DNA of 64,000 bases from Actinophytocola sp044466355 (GCF_044466355.1 NZ_JBITMQ010000023.1:47248-111247), one strand, 5' to 3'. Positions 1-8,579 are shown, counted from the stretch's first letter. Numbers and translations: made by a program. Notes: generated by a model from the letters alone, not told the origin.

Positions 1-45
1 CTGCTGCGACCGCAGGGCCTGTTCGTGCGGAAGGCGGTTGCATGA
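1..45 (+). CDS. livH: Branched-chain amino acid ABC permease LivH, C-terminal tail (partial)
   Basis: Only the last 14 codons lie in the window (ending LRPQGLFVRKAVA, then TGA at 43-45). An RPQGL(F) motif near the end is typical of LivH/LivM-type permeases, and the next gene is livM, so this is inferred to be the first permease of the Liv transporter. Its stop overlaps the livM start in an ATGA, which indicates translational coupling. Confidence 0.7.
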   Translation: MLRPQGLFVRKAVA

Positions 46-1196
46 GCACGACGGAGGAGCGGGCCGCGGCACCCGAAACCCCGCCGGAGACCACACTGGT
101 CCTTCCGGCCACAGTGGACAGTCCGGTGCGGTTCCGGCCGGGTGCGGTGGGTGTGCTGGCACGTGGCGTCGGGTGGGCGGTGCTGGTCTGGCTGGTGCTC
201 GCGGTGCCCGGCAACATCGCGTCCCCGTTCGAACTGGGCGCGGCCGATGTCAGCGCGCTGTCGCTGGCCGCCATCTACGGCATCGTCGGCCTGTCGCTCA
301 ACGTGCTGATCGGCTACGCGGGGCAGATCTCGTTCGGCCACCAGGCATTCGTCGGGCTGGGGGCGTTCACCTCCGCCTACGTCGTGACCGACCTGCACAT
401 CGAGTTCTGGCTCGCACTGCCGATCGCGGCGGCGTTGTCCGGGTTGCAGGCCGCCGTGCTGGGCGCGATCTCGCTGCGGCTGACCGGCCTGTACTTCGCG
501 CTGGTCACCCTGGCCTACGGCCTTTTCGCGGAGGAGACCCTGTTCGGCATCGCCGGGTTCACCGGCGGCGAGGGCGGCAAGGACGCGCCGCGGCCGATGG
601 GGTTCGACGACGACCACCGGTACTACTACCTGTGCCTGGGCTTCCTCGCGGTGGTGCTGTGGCTGGACTGGCGACTGACCCGGTCCAAGGGTGGCCGGGC
701 ACTGCAGGCGCTGCGGGAGAACCCGCGGGTCGCGGCCTCGTTCGGCATCGACGTGAAGGCCTACATCCTGCTCGCGTTCGCGACCTCCGGCGTGTTCGCC
801 GGTGTCGCCGGGTCGCTGTTCGCGCACAACGCGGGGCTCGTCGTACCCAGCAAGTTCGGATTCGAACTGGCGCTCGTGTTCGTGCTCATGACGGTGGTCG
901 GCGGGTTGCGCAGCCGGTCCGGAGTGGTCATCGGGTCGGCCTTCTTCGCTCTGATGGGCACGGGCAAGCTCGTGGAGTTCCTCAACCTGGAGGGTTTCGT
1001 CGAGGGCACGATCGGGCTGCCGAAGGACTTCGTCGGGCTCGTCGTCGGCCCGGTCCTGCTGCTGCTGACGATCACCCTGTTCCCGGGCGGCATCGGCCAG
1101 CAGATCGCGCCCGTCCGGGAGTGGTTGCTCGGCAGGCGGTTCGACGTCCACGCCGGGAAGGTCAGGGAGGTCGAGGTCACCGATGTCCGTGCTTGA
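42..1196 (+). CDS. livM: Branched-chain amino acid ABC transporter permease LivM
   Basis: A 384-residue inner-membrane permease of the LivM family. After about 45 polar residues it has a long series of hydrophobic segments. The family-typical stretch around residues 85-115 (LSLNVLIGYAGQISFGHQAF) and the cytoplasmic ATPase-contact region (ALRENPRVAASFGIDVKAY, about residues 225-245) are readable. It forms the channel with LivH and is energised by LivG and LivF, which follow directly. The start at 42 overlaps the livH stop, and the 3' end overlaps livG by 14 bases. Substrates of this family are Leu/Ile/Val, though some members carry urea or short amides; no binding protein is in view to decide. 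Confidence 0.93.
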   Translation: MSTTEERAAAPETPPETTLVLPATVDSPVRFRPGAVGVLARGVGWAVLVWLVLAVPGNIASPFELGAADVSALSLAAIYGIVGLSLNVLIGYAGQISFGHQAFVGLGAFTSAYVVTDLHIEFWLALPIAAALSGLQAAVLGAISLRLTGLYFALVTLAYGLFAEETLFGIAGFTGGEGGKDAPRPMGFDDDHRYYYLCLGFLAVVLWLDWRLTRSKGGRALQALRENPRVAASFGIDVKAYILLAFATSGVFAGVAGSLFAHNAGLVVPSKFGFELALVFVLMTVVGGLRSRSGVVIGSAFFALMGTGKLVEFLNLEGFVEGTIGLPKDFVGLVVGPVLLLLTITLFPGGIGQQIAPVREWLLGRRFDVHAGKVREVEVTDVRA

Positions 1197-1968
1197 GGTC
1201 GACCGGGTCAGCATCCACTTCGGCGGTGTCAAGGCGCTGCAGGACGTCACGCTGCGCGCGGGCGAATGGGAGATCGTGGGCATCATCGGCCCGAACGGGG
1301 CAGGCAAGACCACGCTGTTCAACTGCGTCACCGGCTTCTACCGGCCCAACCAGGGCACGGTCCGCTACCGCGGCCGGGACGTCACCCGGATGACGGTGCA
1401 TGCCCGGGCAGCGCTCGGCATCGGCCGGACCTTCCAGAACGTCGGCCTGGTCAAGAACACGACCGTGCTGGAGAACCTGGTCACCGCACAGCATCTGGAG
1501 GTCGGCTACGGCCCCGTGTCCGGGATGGCCGGCAGCCCGACCACCTTCGTCGAGGAGCGGCGCCTGCGCGAGCGTGCGCACGAGCTGCTGGACCTGCTCG
1601 AACTGGCGGACCACGCCGGCGACCGGGTCGCGGACCTGTCGTACGGCCTGCAGAAGCGGGTGGAGATCGCCGCGGTGCTCGCCACCGACCCGGACCTGCT
1701 GCTGCTCGACGAGCCCGGCTCCGGCATGGGCCCGGAGGAGGCGCACGCGCTCGGCGCGGTGTTGCTGTCGCTCCGCAGGGAGTTCGGCATCACGATCGTG
1801 CTCATCGACCACCACGTGCCGCTGGTCACCCAGGTCTCCGACTACGTCTACTGCCTGAACTTCGGGCGTGTGCTGGCCGAGGGGAGACCGGACGTCGTGC
1901 GCAGGCACCCGGAGGTCGTCCGCGCGTACCTCGGCGAGGAGCCCGCGGTGGAAGAGGAGCACGTCTGA
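1183..1968 (+). CDS. livG: Branched-chain amino acid ABC transporter ATPase LivG
   Basis: A 261-residue ABC ATPase. Walker A is GPNGAGKT near residue 35, the signature-like region is LSYGLQKRVEIA, and Walker B is LLLLDEP followed by GSGMGPEE. The insertion after Walker A and the C-terminal HPEVVRAYLGEE are hallmarks of LivG. The signature reads LSYGLQ rather than LSGGQ, which is normal for this subfamily. It overlaps livM by 14 bases and its TGA shares a base with the livF ATG (TGATG), so the genes are coupled. It couples ATP hydrolysis to amino acid uptake with LivF. Confidence 0.94.
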   Translation: MSVLEVDRVSIHFGGVKALQDVTLRAGEWEIVGIIGPNGAGKTTLFNCVTGFYRPNQGTVRYRGRDVTRMTVHARAALGIGRTFQNVGLVKNTTVLENLVTAQHLEVGYGPVSGMAGSPTTFVEERRLRERAHELLDLLELADHAGDRVADLSYGLQKRVEIAAVLATDPDLLLLDEPGSGMGPEEAHALGAVLLSLRREFGITIVLIDHHVPLVTQVSDYVYCLNFGRVLAEGRPDVVRRHPEVVRAYLGEEPAVEEEHV

Positions 1969-2678
1969 TGGCCCTGCTCGAGGTCAGCGACCTCGTCGTG
2001 TCCTACGACGCGTTCCCCGTGCTCCAGGGGATCAGCTTCGAGGTCGGCGAGGGCGAGGTCTGCGTGTTGCTCGGCCTCAACGGCGCGGGCAAGACCACCA
2101 CGGTGAGCACCGTCGCGGGCCTGTTGCGCCCCCGGTCCGGCCGGGTGCAGTTCGACGGCGACGACCTGGGCCGCCGTTCGCCGTCGGCACGCGTCGCGGC
2201 GGGCATCTCGCTCTGCCCGGAGGGACGCCGGGTCTTCCCCCGGCTCACGGTCCGTCAGAACCTGCGTCTCGGCGCGTGGACCCGGCGCAGGGAGCCGAAG
2301 CTGGTCCGGCGCCAGTTCGACCTCGTGCTCGACTACTTCCCCCGCCTGGCCGAGCGGGAAGGCCAGCTCGCGGGCACGCTCTCGGGCGGTGAGCAGCAGA
2401 CGCTCGCCGTCGGCCGGGCGATGATGTCGCGGCCCCGGCTGCTGCTGATCGACGAGGCGTCCCTCGGGCTGTCACCGACCGTGGCGCGCACGGTCTGGGA
2501 GGTCACCGCGCGGATCGCGGCGGACGGCACCACGGTGCTGATGGTGGAGCAGAGCGCCGGCGCCCTCGCGTTCGCGGACCGGGCGTTGATCATGGAGAAG
2601 GGCACCCTGGTGTACTCCGGCGTGGGTGACGAGCTGCGCGACGTCAACCTGCGCGAGGCGTATCTCGGGGCCGGATAA
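1968..2678 (+). CDS. livF: Branched-chain amino acid ABC transporter ATPase LivF
   Basis: A 236-residue ABC ATPase, the partner of LivG. Walker A is GLNGAGKT, the Q-loop region has CPEGRRVFPRLTVRQNL (very typical of LivF), the signature is LSGGEQQ and Walker B is LLLIDEASLGLSP. The ATG at 1968 overlaps the livG stop. Longer readings of this frame exist upstream but run through livG and carry no homology. It is the last recognisable transporter subunit; an AAGGAG ribosome site for the next gene overlaps its stop. Confidence 0.94.
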   Translation: MALLEVSDLVVSYDAFPVLQGISFEVGEGEVCVLLGLNGAGKTTTVSTVAGLLRPRSGRVQFDGDDLGRRSPSARVAAGISLCPEGRRVFPRLTVRQNLRLGAWTRRREPKLVRRQFDLVLDYFPRLAEREGQLAGTLSGGEQQTLAVGRAMMSRPRLLLIDEASLGLSPTVARTVWEVTARIAADGTTVLMVEQSAGALAFADRALIMEKGTLVYSGVGDELRDVNLREAYLGAG

Positions 2679-2688
2679 GGAGAACACG

Positions 2689-3159
2689 GTGCGGATCAAC
2701 CTCGGCCGGCTCGGCGGGCAGCTCGGTGTGCTGCTGTGTCTCGCCGGGTTCCTGGCCATCTTCCTCGGCTGGAACGGTGCGGCGAGCTACAACTTCCTGC
2801 CCGCACAGTTCCCGTTCCTGATCTCCGGCGGCATCGTCGGGCTCGCCATCGTCGTGGTGGGCGCGGCCATGATCATCGTGCAGAACCAGCGCACGGACCG
2901 GGCCCGGCTGGAAGAGGCGATCGACCGGCTCGTCGCCGCGGTCGAGCACCAGGGCTCGGGCGGCCGGACGGCGGGCGGCTTCGGCTTCACCGGGTACGTC
3001 GTGGCGGGCGAGTCGTCGTACCACCGCGTCGACTGCCATCTGCCGGAGGCCAGGGACGAGGCCGAGCTGGCGCCCATCGAGGACGTCGTGTCCCGCGGTC
3101 TGTCCGCCTGCCGGGTGTGCAACCCGCCCAGGATCGGGTCGCAGCTGACGAAGCCGTGA
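2689..3159 (+). CDS. Small membrane protein with Cys/His pairs, appended to the liv operon
   Basis: A 156-residue protein starting at GTG 2689, with AAGGAG eight bases upstream. Two hydrophobic helices (about residues 7-27 and 37-60) are followed by a short coiled region rich in Arg/Glu and then a C-terminal segment with HRVDCHLPEA and, about 25 residues later, CRVCNPP. The H-x3-C plus CxxC pattern resembles the metal-binding element of Ada N-terminal domains and some zinc ribbons, so a membrane-anchored Zn or redox module is a guess. I do not recognise a named family. It lies 10 bases after livF and overlaps the next gene in GTGA, so it is co-transcribed. Confidence 0.8.
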   Translation: MRINLGRLGGQLGVLLCLAGFLAIFLGWNGAASYNFLPAQFPFLISGGIVGLAIVVVGAAMIIVQNQRTDRARLEEAIDRLVAAVEHQGSGGRTAGGFGFTGYVVAGESSYHRVDCHLPEARDEAELAPIEDVVSRGLSACRVCNPPRIGSQLTKP

Positions 3160-4337
3160 CGAGACCGTGGGCCGCGCCGGGCACGGTGCTGGCTCTGCTG
3201 GCGCTCCTGGCCGGGTGCGGACTGCCGGACGCCACCGGCGAGCCGCCCCGGCCGCCGGCGCGGGTCGCCGACGCCACCACGGAGTCCTCGGAGTGGGAGG
3301 TCGCCGACCCCGGACCGCTGCGCGGAGGTCTGCTGCGCGCGGACCTGCTCGTGCTGGCCCCCGAGTCGTTGCCGGGCGACATCGTCGAGTCGGTGCGCGC
3401 TGTCCCCGGCGTCCGCGAGGCCTCCGCGCTGTCGGTCGCGTCCGTACCGGTCGCCGAGCGCACGATCACCGTCGCGGGGGTCGACCCGTCCGCCTACCGC
3501 CGGTTCACACCGGAGGTGACCGCCGAGTCGGACGCGGTGTGGCGGTCGGTCGCGAAGGGCGAGACCGTGATCGGCCACGGGATCGGCCGGGATCTTCGGC
3601 AACCGCCCGGTAGTGTGCTGGAGTTCGCCAACCGGCCCGACCTCGGCGTGCGGGTGGGCGCGCACGCGGTGACCGTGCCGCACGTGGACGCCGTCGTGAA
3701 CGACCGGCGCGCCGCACAACTCGGGATCGTGGCGGGCAACGCACTGCTGGTGTCCGCCGCCCCGGACCGTCTCGCGGAGGTGGCCGCCGCGGTACGTACC
3801 GCCGTCACCGGCCGCGCGACGCTCCAACCGCTGACCGCGACGACACCCCGGACGGGCAGCCGCCAGGCCGCTCACCTCACCGGCGGCACGGTCGCCCGCG
3901 CGGTGGGCACGTTCAGCTACGAGTACTTCCCGGACGGGACCGTGCGGCCGGACGCCCGGTGGGTCGCCGCGAACATCCGCACCGATCGGGTGCCGCTGCT
4001 CGGACAGGTGACCTGCCACCGCACGATGCTGCCGCGACTGCGGGCCGCGCTCACGGAGGTCGTGCGCACGGGTTTGGCCGACGCGATCGACGCCGGGGAC
4101 TACGGCGGCTGCTACGTCCCCCGGTTCATCGGCCACGACCCGAACCGGGGCCTGTCACTGCACACGTGGGGCATCGCGATCGACCTGAACGTGGCGACGA
4201 ACCAGCGGGGCACGGCCGGCCGGATCGACCGGCGGGTCGTCGACATCTTCGCCAGATGGGGCTTCGCGTGGGGCGGCACCTGGCGGTGGACCGACCCCAT
4301 GCACTTCGAACTCGCCCGGCTGGTCACCGTGCCATGA
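3156..4337 (+). CDS. Lipoprotein with M15-family (VanY/D-Ala-D-Ala carboxypeptidase-like) peptidase domain
   Basis: 393 residues from GTG 3156, which overlaps the preceding stop. The N-terminus carries a lipoprotein signal (LLALLAGC, predicted Cys about residue 20). A long middle part (residues 50-250) has no family I recognise. The C-terminal 130 residues match M15 metallopeptidases: GLSLHTWGIAIDLNV gives the His and Asp zinc ligands, and WRWTDPMHFEL gives the last His. Such enzymes trim the D-Ala ends of peptidoglycan stem peptides on the outer face of the membrane. Linkage to an amino acid importer suggests uptake or recycling of released amino acids, but that is inference. Confidence 0.82.
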   Translation: MTRPWAAPGTVLALLALLAGCGLPDATGEPPRPPARVADATTESSEWEVADPGPLRGGLLRADLLVLAPESLPGDIVESVRAVPGVREASALSVASVPVAERTITVAGVDPSAYRRFTPEVTAESDAVWRSVAKGETVIGHGIGRDLRQPPGSVLEFANRPDLGVRVGAHAVTVPHVDAVVNDRRAAQLGIVAGNALLVSAAPDRLAEVAAAVRTAVTGRATLQPLTATTPRTGSRQAAHLTGGTVARAVGTFSYEYFPDGTVRPDARWVAANIRTDRVPLLGQVTCHRTMLPRLRAALTEVVRTGLADAIDAGDYGGCYVPRFIGHDPNRGLSLHTWGIAIDLNVATNQRGTAGRIDRRVVDIFARWGFAWGGTWRWTDPMHFELARLVTVP

Positions 4338-4345
4338 TCGTCCAC

Positions 4346-4783
4346 TCACGTGTCGAAGCGGATCGGTACCCCGTCGGGCAGCGCGTGGATCTGCTGTGCG
4401 AACGGGCCGCGCACGCGCATGCTCGTCACCGCATCCTCGACGGTGAGGTTGTCCTCGTCGTAGCCGCCGCCCAGCACGAAGAACGTGCGCGGCAGGAGCC
4501 GTTCGTCGTGGCCCAGAGCCCCGTGGGTGTCCTGCCAGCGTGTCGCGAACGATCGCGCGCCGCGCTCGTCCGATGCGGCGAGCAGCCAGTCCGCCCAGTC
4601 GTCGAGGCTCGCGCCGACTGTGGCGCGCTCGCCCGTCTCGGGGTCGAAGGTGCTCACACGGCGGCTGTCCTCGATCGCGAACTGCACGCCGAACAGGTCC
4701 TGGCCGAAGAAGTACAGCCCGTCGGCGAGCGAACCGTAGGTGTATTTCCACGTCTCGTCCGCATTCCATGTGCCCAGTAGAGG
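4346..4783 (-). pseudogene. SMI1/KNR4 (SUKH)-like protein, N-terminally truncated
   Basis: The readable frame ends at TGA 4346-4348 and runs back without a stop through residues such as LFGVQFAIEDSRRVSTFD, LDDWADWLL, and ERLLPRTFFVLGGGYDEDNL. That pattern is typical of the C-terminal two thirds of SMI1/KNR4 (SUKH) proteins, which in bacteria are often immunity proteins to polymorphic toxins. The first internal ATG is at 4687, but recognisable sequence (ADETWKYTYGSLADGLYFF) extends to about 4783, where it meets the divergent HxlR gene with no start of its own. The 5' end therefore appears lost. The family is fairly sure; the truncation is the best reading. Confidence 0.6.
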
Positions 4784-4789
4784 GATTTC

Positions 4790-5416
4790 ATGCGTAGTTA
4801 CGGCCAGTACTGCGGGCTCGCGCGGTCCCTCGAAATCGTCGGCGACCGGTGGAACCTGCTCATCGTCCGCCAGCTCCTCATCGCCCCAGCCCGCTACCGG
4901 GAGCTGATCGAGGGCCTCCCGGCATCGCGACCAACCTGCTCACCGACCGGCTCCGCGACCTCGAGGCCTCGGGTGTGGTCGAACGGCGGCTGGCGGGAGC
5001 GGGCAGCGTGTTCGAGTACGCCCTCACTCCATGGGGTGCCGAGCTGCGCCAGCCGATCGAGAGCCTGCTCCGCTGGTCCACCCCGCTGATGGTCCGCGGC
5101 CCCGACGGCGACTCCTTCCGCCCCCAAGTGGCTCACCCTAGCCATTCCCGCCCTGCTCGACACCCGGGTCAAGGTCCGCCCCTCGGCGAGGATCGGCCTC
5201 GAGATCGGCGACCCGTCCTTTCAACTCCGCGCGACCCGCTCCGGCTTCGAGGTCGGCCCGCATGACGGCCGCGACCTCGACGCCACCGTCCGCGCCGAAC
5301 CCGCCTGCGTCCTCGGACTCGCCGCCGGCGCCCTCACCTTCAGCGACGCCCGCGCCCTCGGACTGGTCGAGATCGACGGCGACGAGTCCGTCATCCGCAC
5401 CGTCTTCGACGTCTGA
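4790..5416 (+). pseudogene. HxlR-family transcriptional regulator with SCP2-like C-terminal domain, two compensating frameshifts
   Basis: Starts MRSYGQYCGLARSLEIVGDRW, a textbook HxlR winged-helix start, with AGAGGG upstream. Near 4918 one G is missing in the run encoding GLPGIATN (cccggcatc where cccgggcatc is expected), moving the reading frame by one. Near 5121-5125 an extra C in a C5 run restores the original frame, which continues WLTLAIPALLDTRVKV and a domain like SCP2 sterol carriers to TGA 5414-5416. Joined, it would be a normal protein of about 208 residues. Both lesions sit in G or C homopolymers, so sequencing error is as likely as true decay. Confidence 0.75.
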
Positions 5417-5768
5417 CCAGGCCGCTCCGGGCGGGCGTGGCCTTCTCCTGGCCCAGCCAAAGGACAGTGGACGGCGTGGTCAGCTGAGCACGATTCCTGC
5501 ATGTGACTGGACACCTTCGCCTGTACGCCGACAGACCCGATCAAGACCTCGCGGTCGGTCCTATCAACGCTGTTCACGCACGCACGCTCAAACTCGGGAC
5601 AGTCGAACCCGGGACGACACCGGTACAAGGTCATGAATCGCATTCGGTGGGCAGCCAAGTCGACGTGCTGGGTGAGGGTTGGCCGAAGTGGGGCACCCAG
5701 CCCACGAGGACATGAGCGCCACTTCGTTGTGTGCGCGGTTTGTGCGGCGGCGCACATATGCTGACGGT
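5417..5768 (+). other. Intergenic stretch holding the promoter of the first GPP34 gene
   Basis: No coding sequence is supported here. The last 40 bases carry the promoter described separately (direct TGTGCG-type repeats and TATGCT). Short open frames on both strands lack codon bias and recognisable motifs. Confidence 0.5.
5730..5768 (+). promoter_or_regulatory. Leaderless promoter and repeat motif of GPP34 gene 1
   Basis: TGTGCGCGG at 5730-5738 and TGTGCGGC at 5741-5748 form an 11-bp-spaced direct repeat. A -10-like TATGCT lies at 5757-5762, and six bases later is the GTG start at 5769, so the transcript would begin at or next to the start codon. The promoter of the second GPP34 gene has the same words at the same spacing, which supports a real regulatory site. 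Confidence 0.6.
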
Positions 5769-6431
5769 GTGTTGCTGGCCGAGGATCTGCTGATCCTGTT
5801 GATCCGTGAGTCGACAGGCGAGATACCCAAACGTGTCGGCACTCGGCGCGTGTTGGCGGCTGCTGTGCTGGCGGAACTGGCCGCCGCGGGCCGTGTCACA
5901 GCGGACGTCGACCCGACGTGCTTGACGGTCCTGGACCGCACCCCGCTCGGTGATCCGGTACTCGATGAGGCGTTGGCCGTCATCGAGCCAGGCCCGGTCA
6001 CGGCGGTCGTGCGGTTGGTTATGCCGGGGTTGCTGGTCCGGTTGCTGGACCGGCTTGCCGCGCAGGGTGTGCTGATGCCGCGTGCTCGCCGGTGGGTTCC
6101 TGTTACGTCGAGGTTCGTGTGGCGGGTGGCTGATACCACGCGGAGCGAGCAGTTGCGGGCGCAGCTGGCTGCGGTGCTGCGGGGCCAAGCTCAGCCGGAT
6201 CGGCGGACCGCCACAATGATCGCGCTGCTGCACGCGGTCGATGGGGTGGAGGAGATCGTTGCGGAGCCGGCCGCGCAGATGAGAGCGGGAGAAATCAGCG
6301 AAAGTCACTGGCCGGAAGGCAGCGTCATCAAGACCGTCGCTGAAGAGATCGCACCGGTCCCATGGGTCATGGCGGGGGCCGTCATCACGGTGCTGCTGGT
6401 CGGAGGGGTTTGGCTTCGCCGACACGGTTGA
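5769..6431 (+). CDS. GPP34 (GOLPH3/Vps74-like) domain protein, copy 1
   Basis: About 220 residues starting (M)LLAEDLLILLIRESTGEI, the conserved opening of GPP34 proteins (LxEdLlLLl.dd.tG). Further family features are AAAVLAELAAAGRV, LLVRLLDRLAAQGVL and the FVWRVADTT region. The C-terminus adds one hydrophobic helix (VPWVMAGAVITVLLVGGVWL), which would anchor it to the membrane. Eukaryotic members bind PI4P on Golgi membranes; actinobacterial ones are expanded paralogues of unknown role. I chose GTG 5769 over ATG 5679 because it matches the start of the paralogue at 7768 and sits six bases after a -10 box. Confidence 0.82.
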   Translation: MLLAEDLLILLIRESTGEIPKRVGTRRVLAAAVLAELAAAGRVTADVDPTCLTVLDRTPLGDPVLDEALAVIEPGPVTAVVRLVMPGLLVRLLDRLAAQGVLMPRARRWVPVTSRFVWRVADTTRSEQLRAQLAAVLRGQAQPDRRTATMIALLHAVDGVEEIVAEPAAQMRAGEISESHWPEGSVIKTVAEEIAPVPWVMAGAVITVLLVGGVWLRRHG

Positions 6432-6953
6432 TGGTCGATCGGCCGCCATCCGCCGGCAGAGCACCCATCGTCACCGGCCGGAACCTTCGGCGACCCTGCC
6501 GCGGGGTCCTAGCGCGGGTCCTGTGTCTGCGGCGCTCGTTGGGAATTCGCGACAGTTGAATCCGCGACTGTGCCAGTAAGGATCGCCGATCGCGTCAGAT
6601 GCGATCTCGCGACTGTGTGATCGGCGCGGTAGATGAGCCGCCGCATCGCGTCCCAGCTCGGGGAGGCTGGGAAGGCGAGATCGAAGTCGAACGTACCGCC
6701 GCTGGCGATGGCTGGCTGGCCGGGTGACACGTTCGGTTGCTGATCTGCGGTCCAGCGAGCCGACTCGCATCTGGCGCGACCAGATCGCATCTGATGCGAG
6801 CGGCGGGGAGGCGATTCGGGTGGGTCGGCACGACGGCCCGCTGCCTCGTTACCAGCCGAGCTACACATCGCGTCCCTGCGCGTGACACTCCGCCCGAACG
6901 CTGCGTGAGCCATTTAGCCTGGTTGCTCCCAACTGGCCGCTCCGATCAATGGT
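6432..6953. other. Intergenic stretch with clustered GCATCTG-type inverted repeats
   Basis: No convincing coding sequence. TCAGATGCGATCT (6595-6607) and AGATCGCATCTGA (6782-6794) are perfect inverted copies, and CTCGCATC (6764-6771) pairs with GATGCGAG (6793-6800). This could be a decayed mobile-element end or protein-binding sites; nothing else is visible. Confidence 0.4.
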
Positions 6954-7499
6954 TCACCGAAACTCCGGCCAGTCCCGGATGACTGGTCCCAACTCGCGCG
7001 CCGCGCCGTGACGGACTGGCAGCCGCGCCGACGAGCCGTCCCAGAAGCGCAGCCATATCACGTCCCGCAGCAGCCAGCGGTGTGCTCGGATCCGTGTGAC
7101 GAAGCCTGGCCCGCTGCGCCACAACACCTCCGCCGCGGTCACCAACTCGCCGCGGATCTCTGCCTGCGCCGCGCCGATCACGGCGACTTCGCCCGGCCCG
7201 AACGCCAGCCACGGGTCACGCAGTTCGCGCGGCGCCCAGGAAAATGGAGTCCGCAACACGTCACCGGTCACGTCATCCCGCTCGCGCGCCGAGAACCACT
7301 GTTCTATGGGCGCGAGCAGAACGCTCATGAATGTCCCGAAAGTGTTGCGGAGCCACCGCTCAGCTCTTGCCCCGCCAGGTTCTCGCGTCGGCGCGCGGAA
7401 CGTGCACTCGGCTGGGTGGTACCGCACGACGGCTGTTGGCACCCGTGGCAACGTGTCCTTGGCAGCCAGTTCCGCCCGTAAACCCGCTCCAGCGGCCAT
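6954..7499 (-). CDS. Hypothetical protein
   Basis: The minus-strand frame is open to 7769. I place the start at ATG 7499 (MAAGAGLRAELAAKD), which has GGAG seven bases upstream; the longer form would run into the divergent GPP34 promoter. The 181-residue product has no signal peptide or clear membrane segment. Its C-terminal half (for example SVLLAPIEQWFSARERDD, TPFSWAPRELRDPWL, LLRDVIWLRFWDGSSARL) has a hydrophobic pattern and Trp content like a folded domain, but I do not recognise the family. It diverges from GPP34 copy 2. Confidence 0.5.
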   Translation of the reverse strand: MAAGAGLRAELAAKDTLPRVPTAVVRYHPAECTFRAPTREPGGARAERWLRNTFGTFMSVLLAPIEQWFSARERDDVTGDVLRTPFSWAPRELRDPWLAFGPGEVAVIGAAQAEIRGELVTAAEVLWRSGPGFVTRIRAHRWLLRDVIWLRFWDGSSARLPVRHGAARELGPVIRDWPEFR

Positions 7500-7728
7500 T
7501 TGGCATCTCCAGGAATTGTGCTCTGGACAACGGGATCCACACGCAGAAAGTTCCACCTCGATGGTGTCCCGCAACGACCTGAACTCGCTACGGCGTGCGT
7601 CGGCCGCCGTTTTCTGGGTGGCGTCCTGCTTCTGGTGTGCTGGTTCGAGGTGAACATGCGCGGGCCGTCCGCCAGTGGCCGTGGTTCGCCACGGAAGTGG
7701 TGCACGCCGGCGGTCGCCCATGGTTCTC

Positions 7729-7767
7729 TGTGCGCGGCCTGTGCGGCTCGCGCCGTATTCTTGTCGC
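7729..7767 (+). promoter_or_regulatory. Leaderless promoter and repeat motif of GPP34 gene 2
   Basis: TGTGCGCGG (7729-7737), TGTGCGGC (7740-7747) and TATTCT (7756-7761), then six bases to ATG 7768. The words and their spacing are the same as at 5730-5768 (27 bases from the first motif to the -10 in both), while the coding sequences have diverged widely. This implies selection on the promoter and probably a shared regulator. Confidence 0.6.
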
Positions 7768-8397
7768 ATGGCACTCGCCGAGGACTTGTTGGTTCTCCTT
7801 GTCGGGAAGTCGTCCGGGGAGCTGCCCCGACGGAGCGGGACGCAGTCCGCACTCGCGGCCGCCGTGCTCGTCGAGTTGGTCGAGTGCGGTCGAGTGGTGC
7901 TCGATGATCAGGACCTGGTCCACGTCGTGTCTGCGGCGCCGGTTGGTGATCCCCTCCTCGACGGCGCTCTTGGGGTACTCGTCGAGGGTCTGCCCGTCGT
8001 CGACGCCGTGGCGGGGATCACGCCGCCCGGGCTTTACGTTTGGCTTCTCGACCGGCTGGTCGCGCGCGGGATCCTCGCGCCAAGAGCTCGTAACTTCGTT
8101 CCTCTTGGCTCCAAGTACGTCTGGCGGGTCGTCGACACCGCGCCTCGGGAACGGCTCCGCGGTTGGCTTGCGGGCGTGCTCGCCGGGCACACCGCCCTCA
8201 ACCAGTGGAGTGCCGCTCTGATCTCTCTTCTCTACGCCGTCAACGCGGTCGATGTCGTGGTCGAGGGCTCGGACGCCTTCCGGCGGGCCGACGAGATCAG
8301 CCGGAGTGGGTGGGCCGCCTCAGCGGTGGTGCACCCGCTGATCGACCGCAGCCACCTCTTCGCCGACTTCTCCGGCATGCCCGGTCCGATGGACTGA
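7768..8397 (+). CDS. GPP34 (GOLPH3/Vps74-like) domain protein, copy 2
   Basis: 209 residues starting MALAEDLLVLLVGKSSGEL. It shares with copy 1 the opening motif, AAAVLVELVECGRV, LYVWLLDRLVARGIL, YVWRVVDTAPRERL and a helical tail, but lacks the C-terminal membrane helix and ends GMPGPMD. It is therefore predicted soluble or peripherally membrane-bound. The ATG at 7768 is six bases after a -10-like TATTCT, with no ribosome site, consistent with leaderless translation. Its function in bacteria is unknown. Confidence 0.85.
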   Translation: MALAEDLLVLLVGKSSGELPRRSGTQSALAAAVLVELVECGRVVLDDQDLVHVVSAAPVGDPLLDGALGVLVEGLPVVDAVAGITPPGLYVWLLDRLVARGILAPRARNFVPLGSKYVWRVVDTAPRERLRGWLAGVLAGHTALNQWSAALISLLYAVNAVDVVVEGSDAFRRADEISRSGWAASAVVHPLIDRSHLFADFSGMPGPMD

Positions 8398-8579
8398 CCT
8401 CGGGCTGGCCCTCGCAGCCGCCCAGATCAGCGCAGTCCGATGGGCCGGAGGAGGCCGGAACGGCTGGCCTTTTGCCGCGGCGCCGCGAGAACGAGGTGAA
8501 CCCAGGCACTCGTGCTGATCTCGGTGCGACCTTCTCAGACACATCTGACAGCATGCTGACCTCAACAAACGATGATCAT

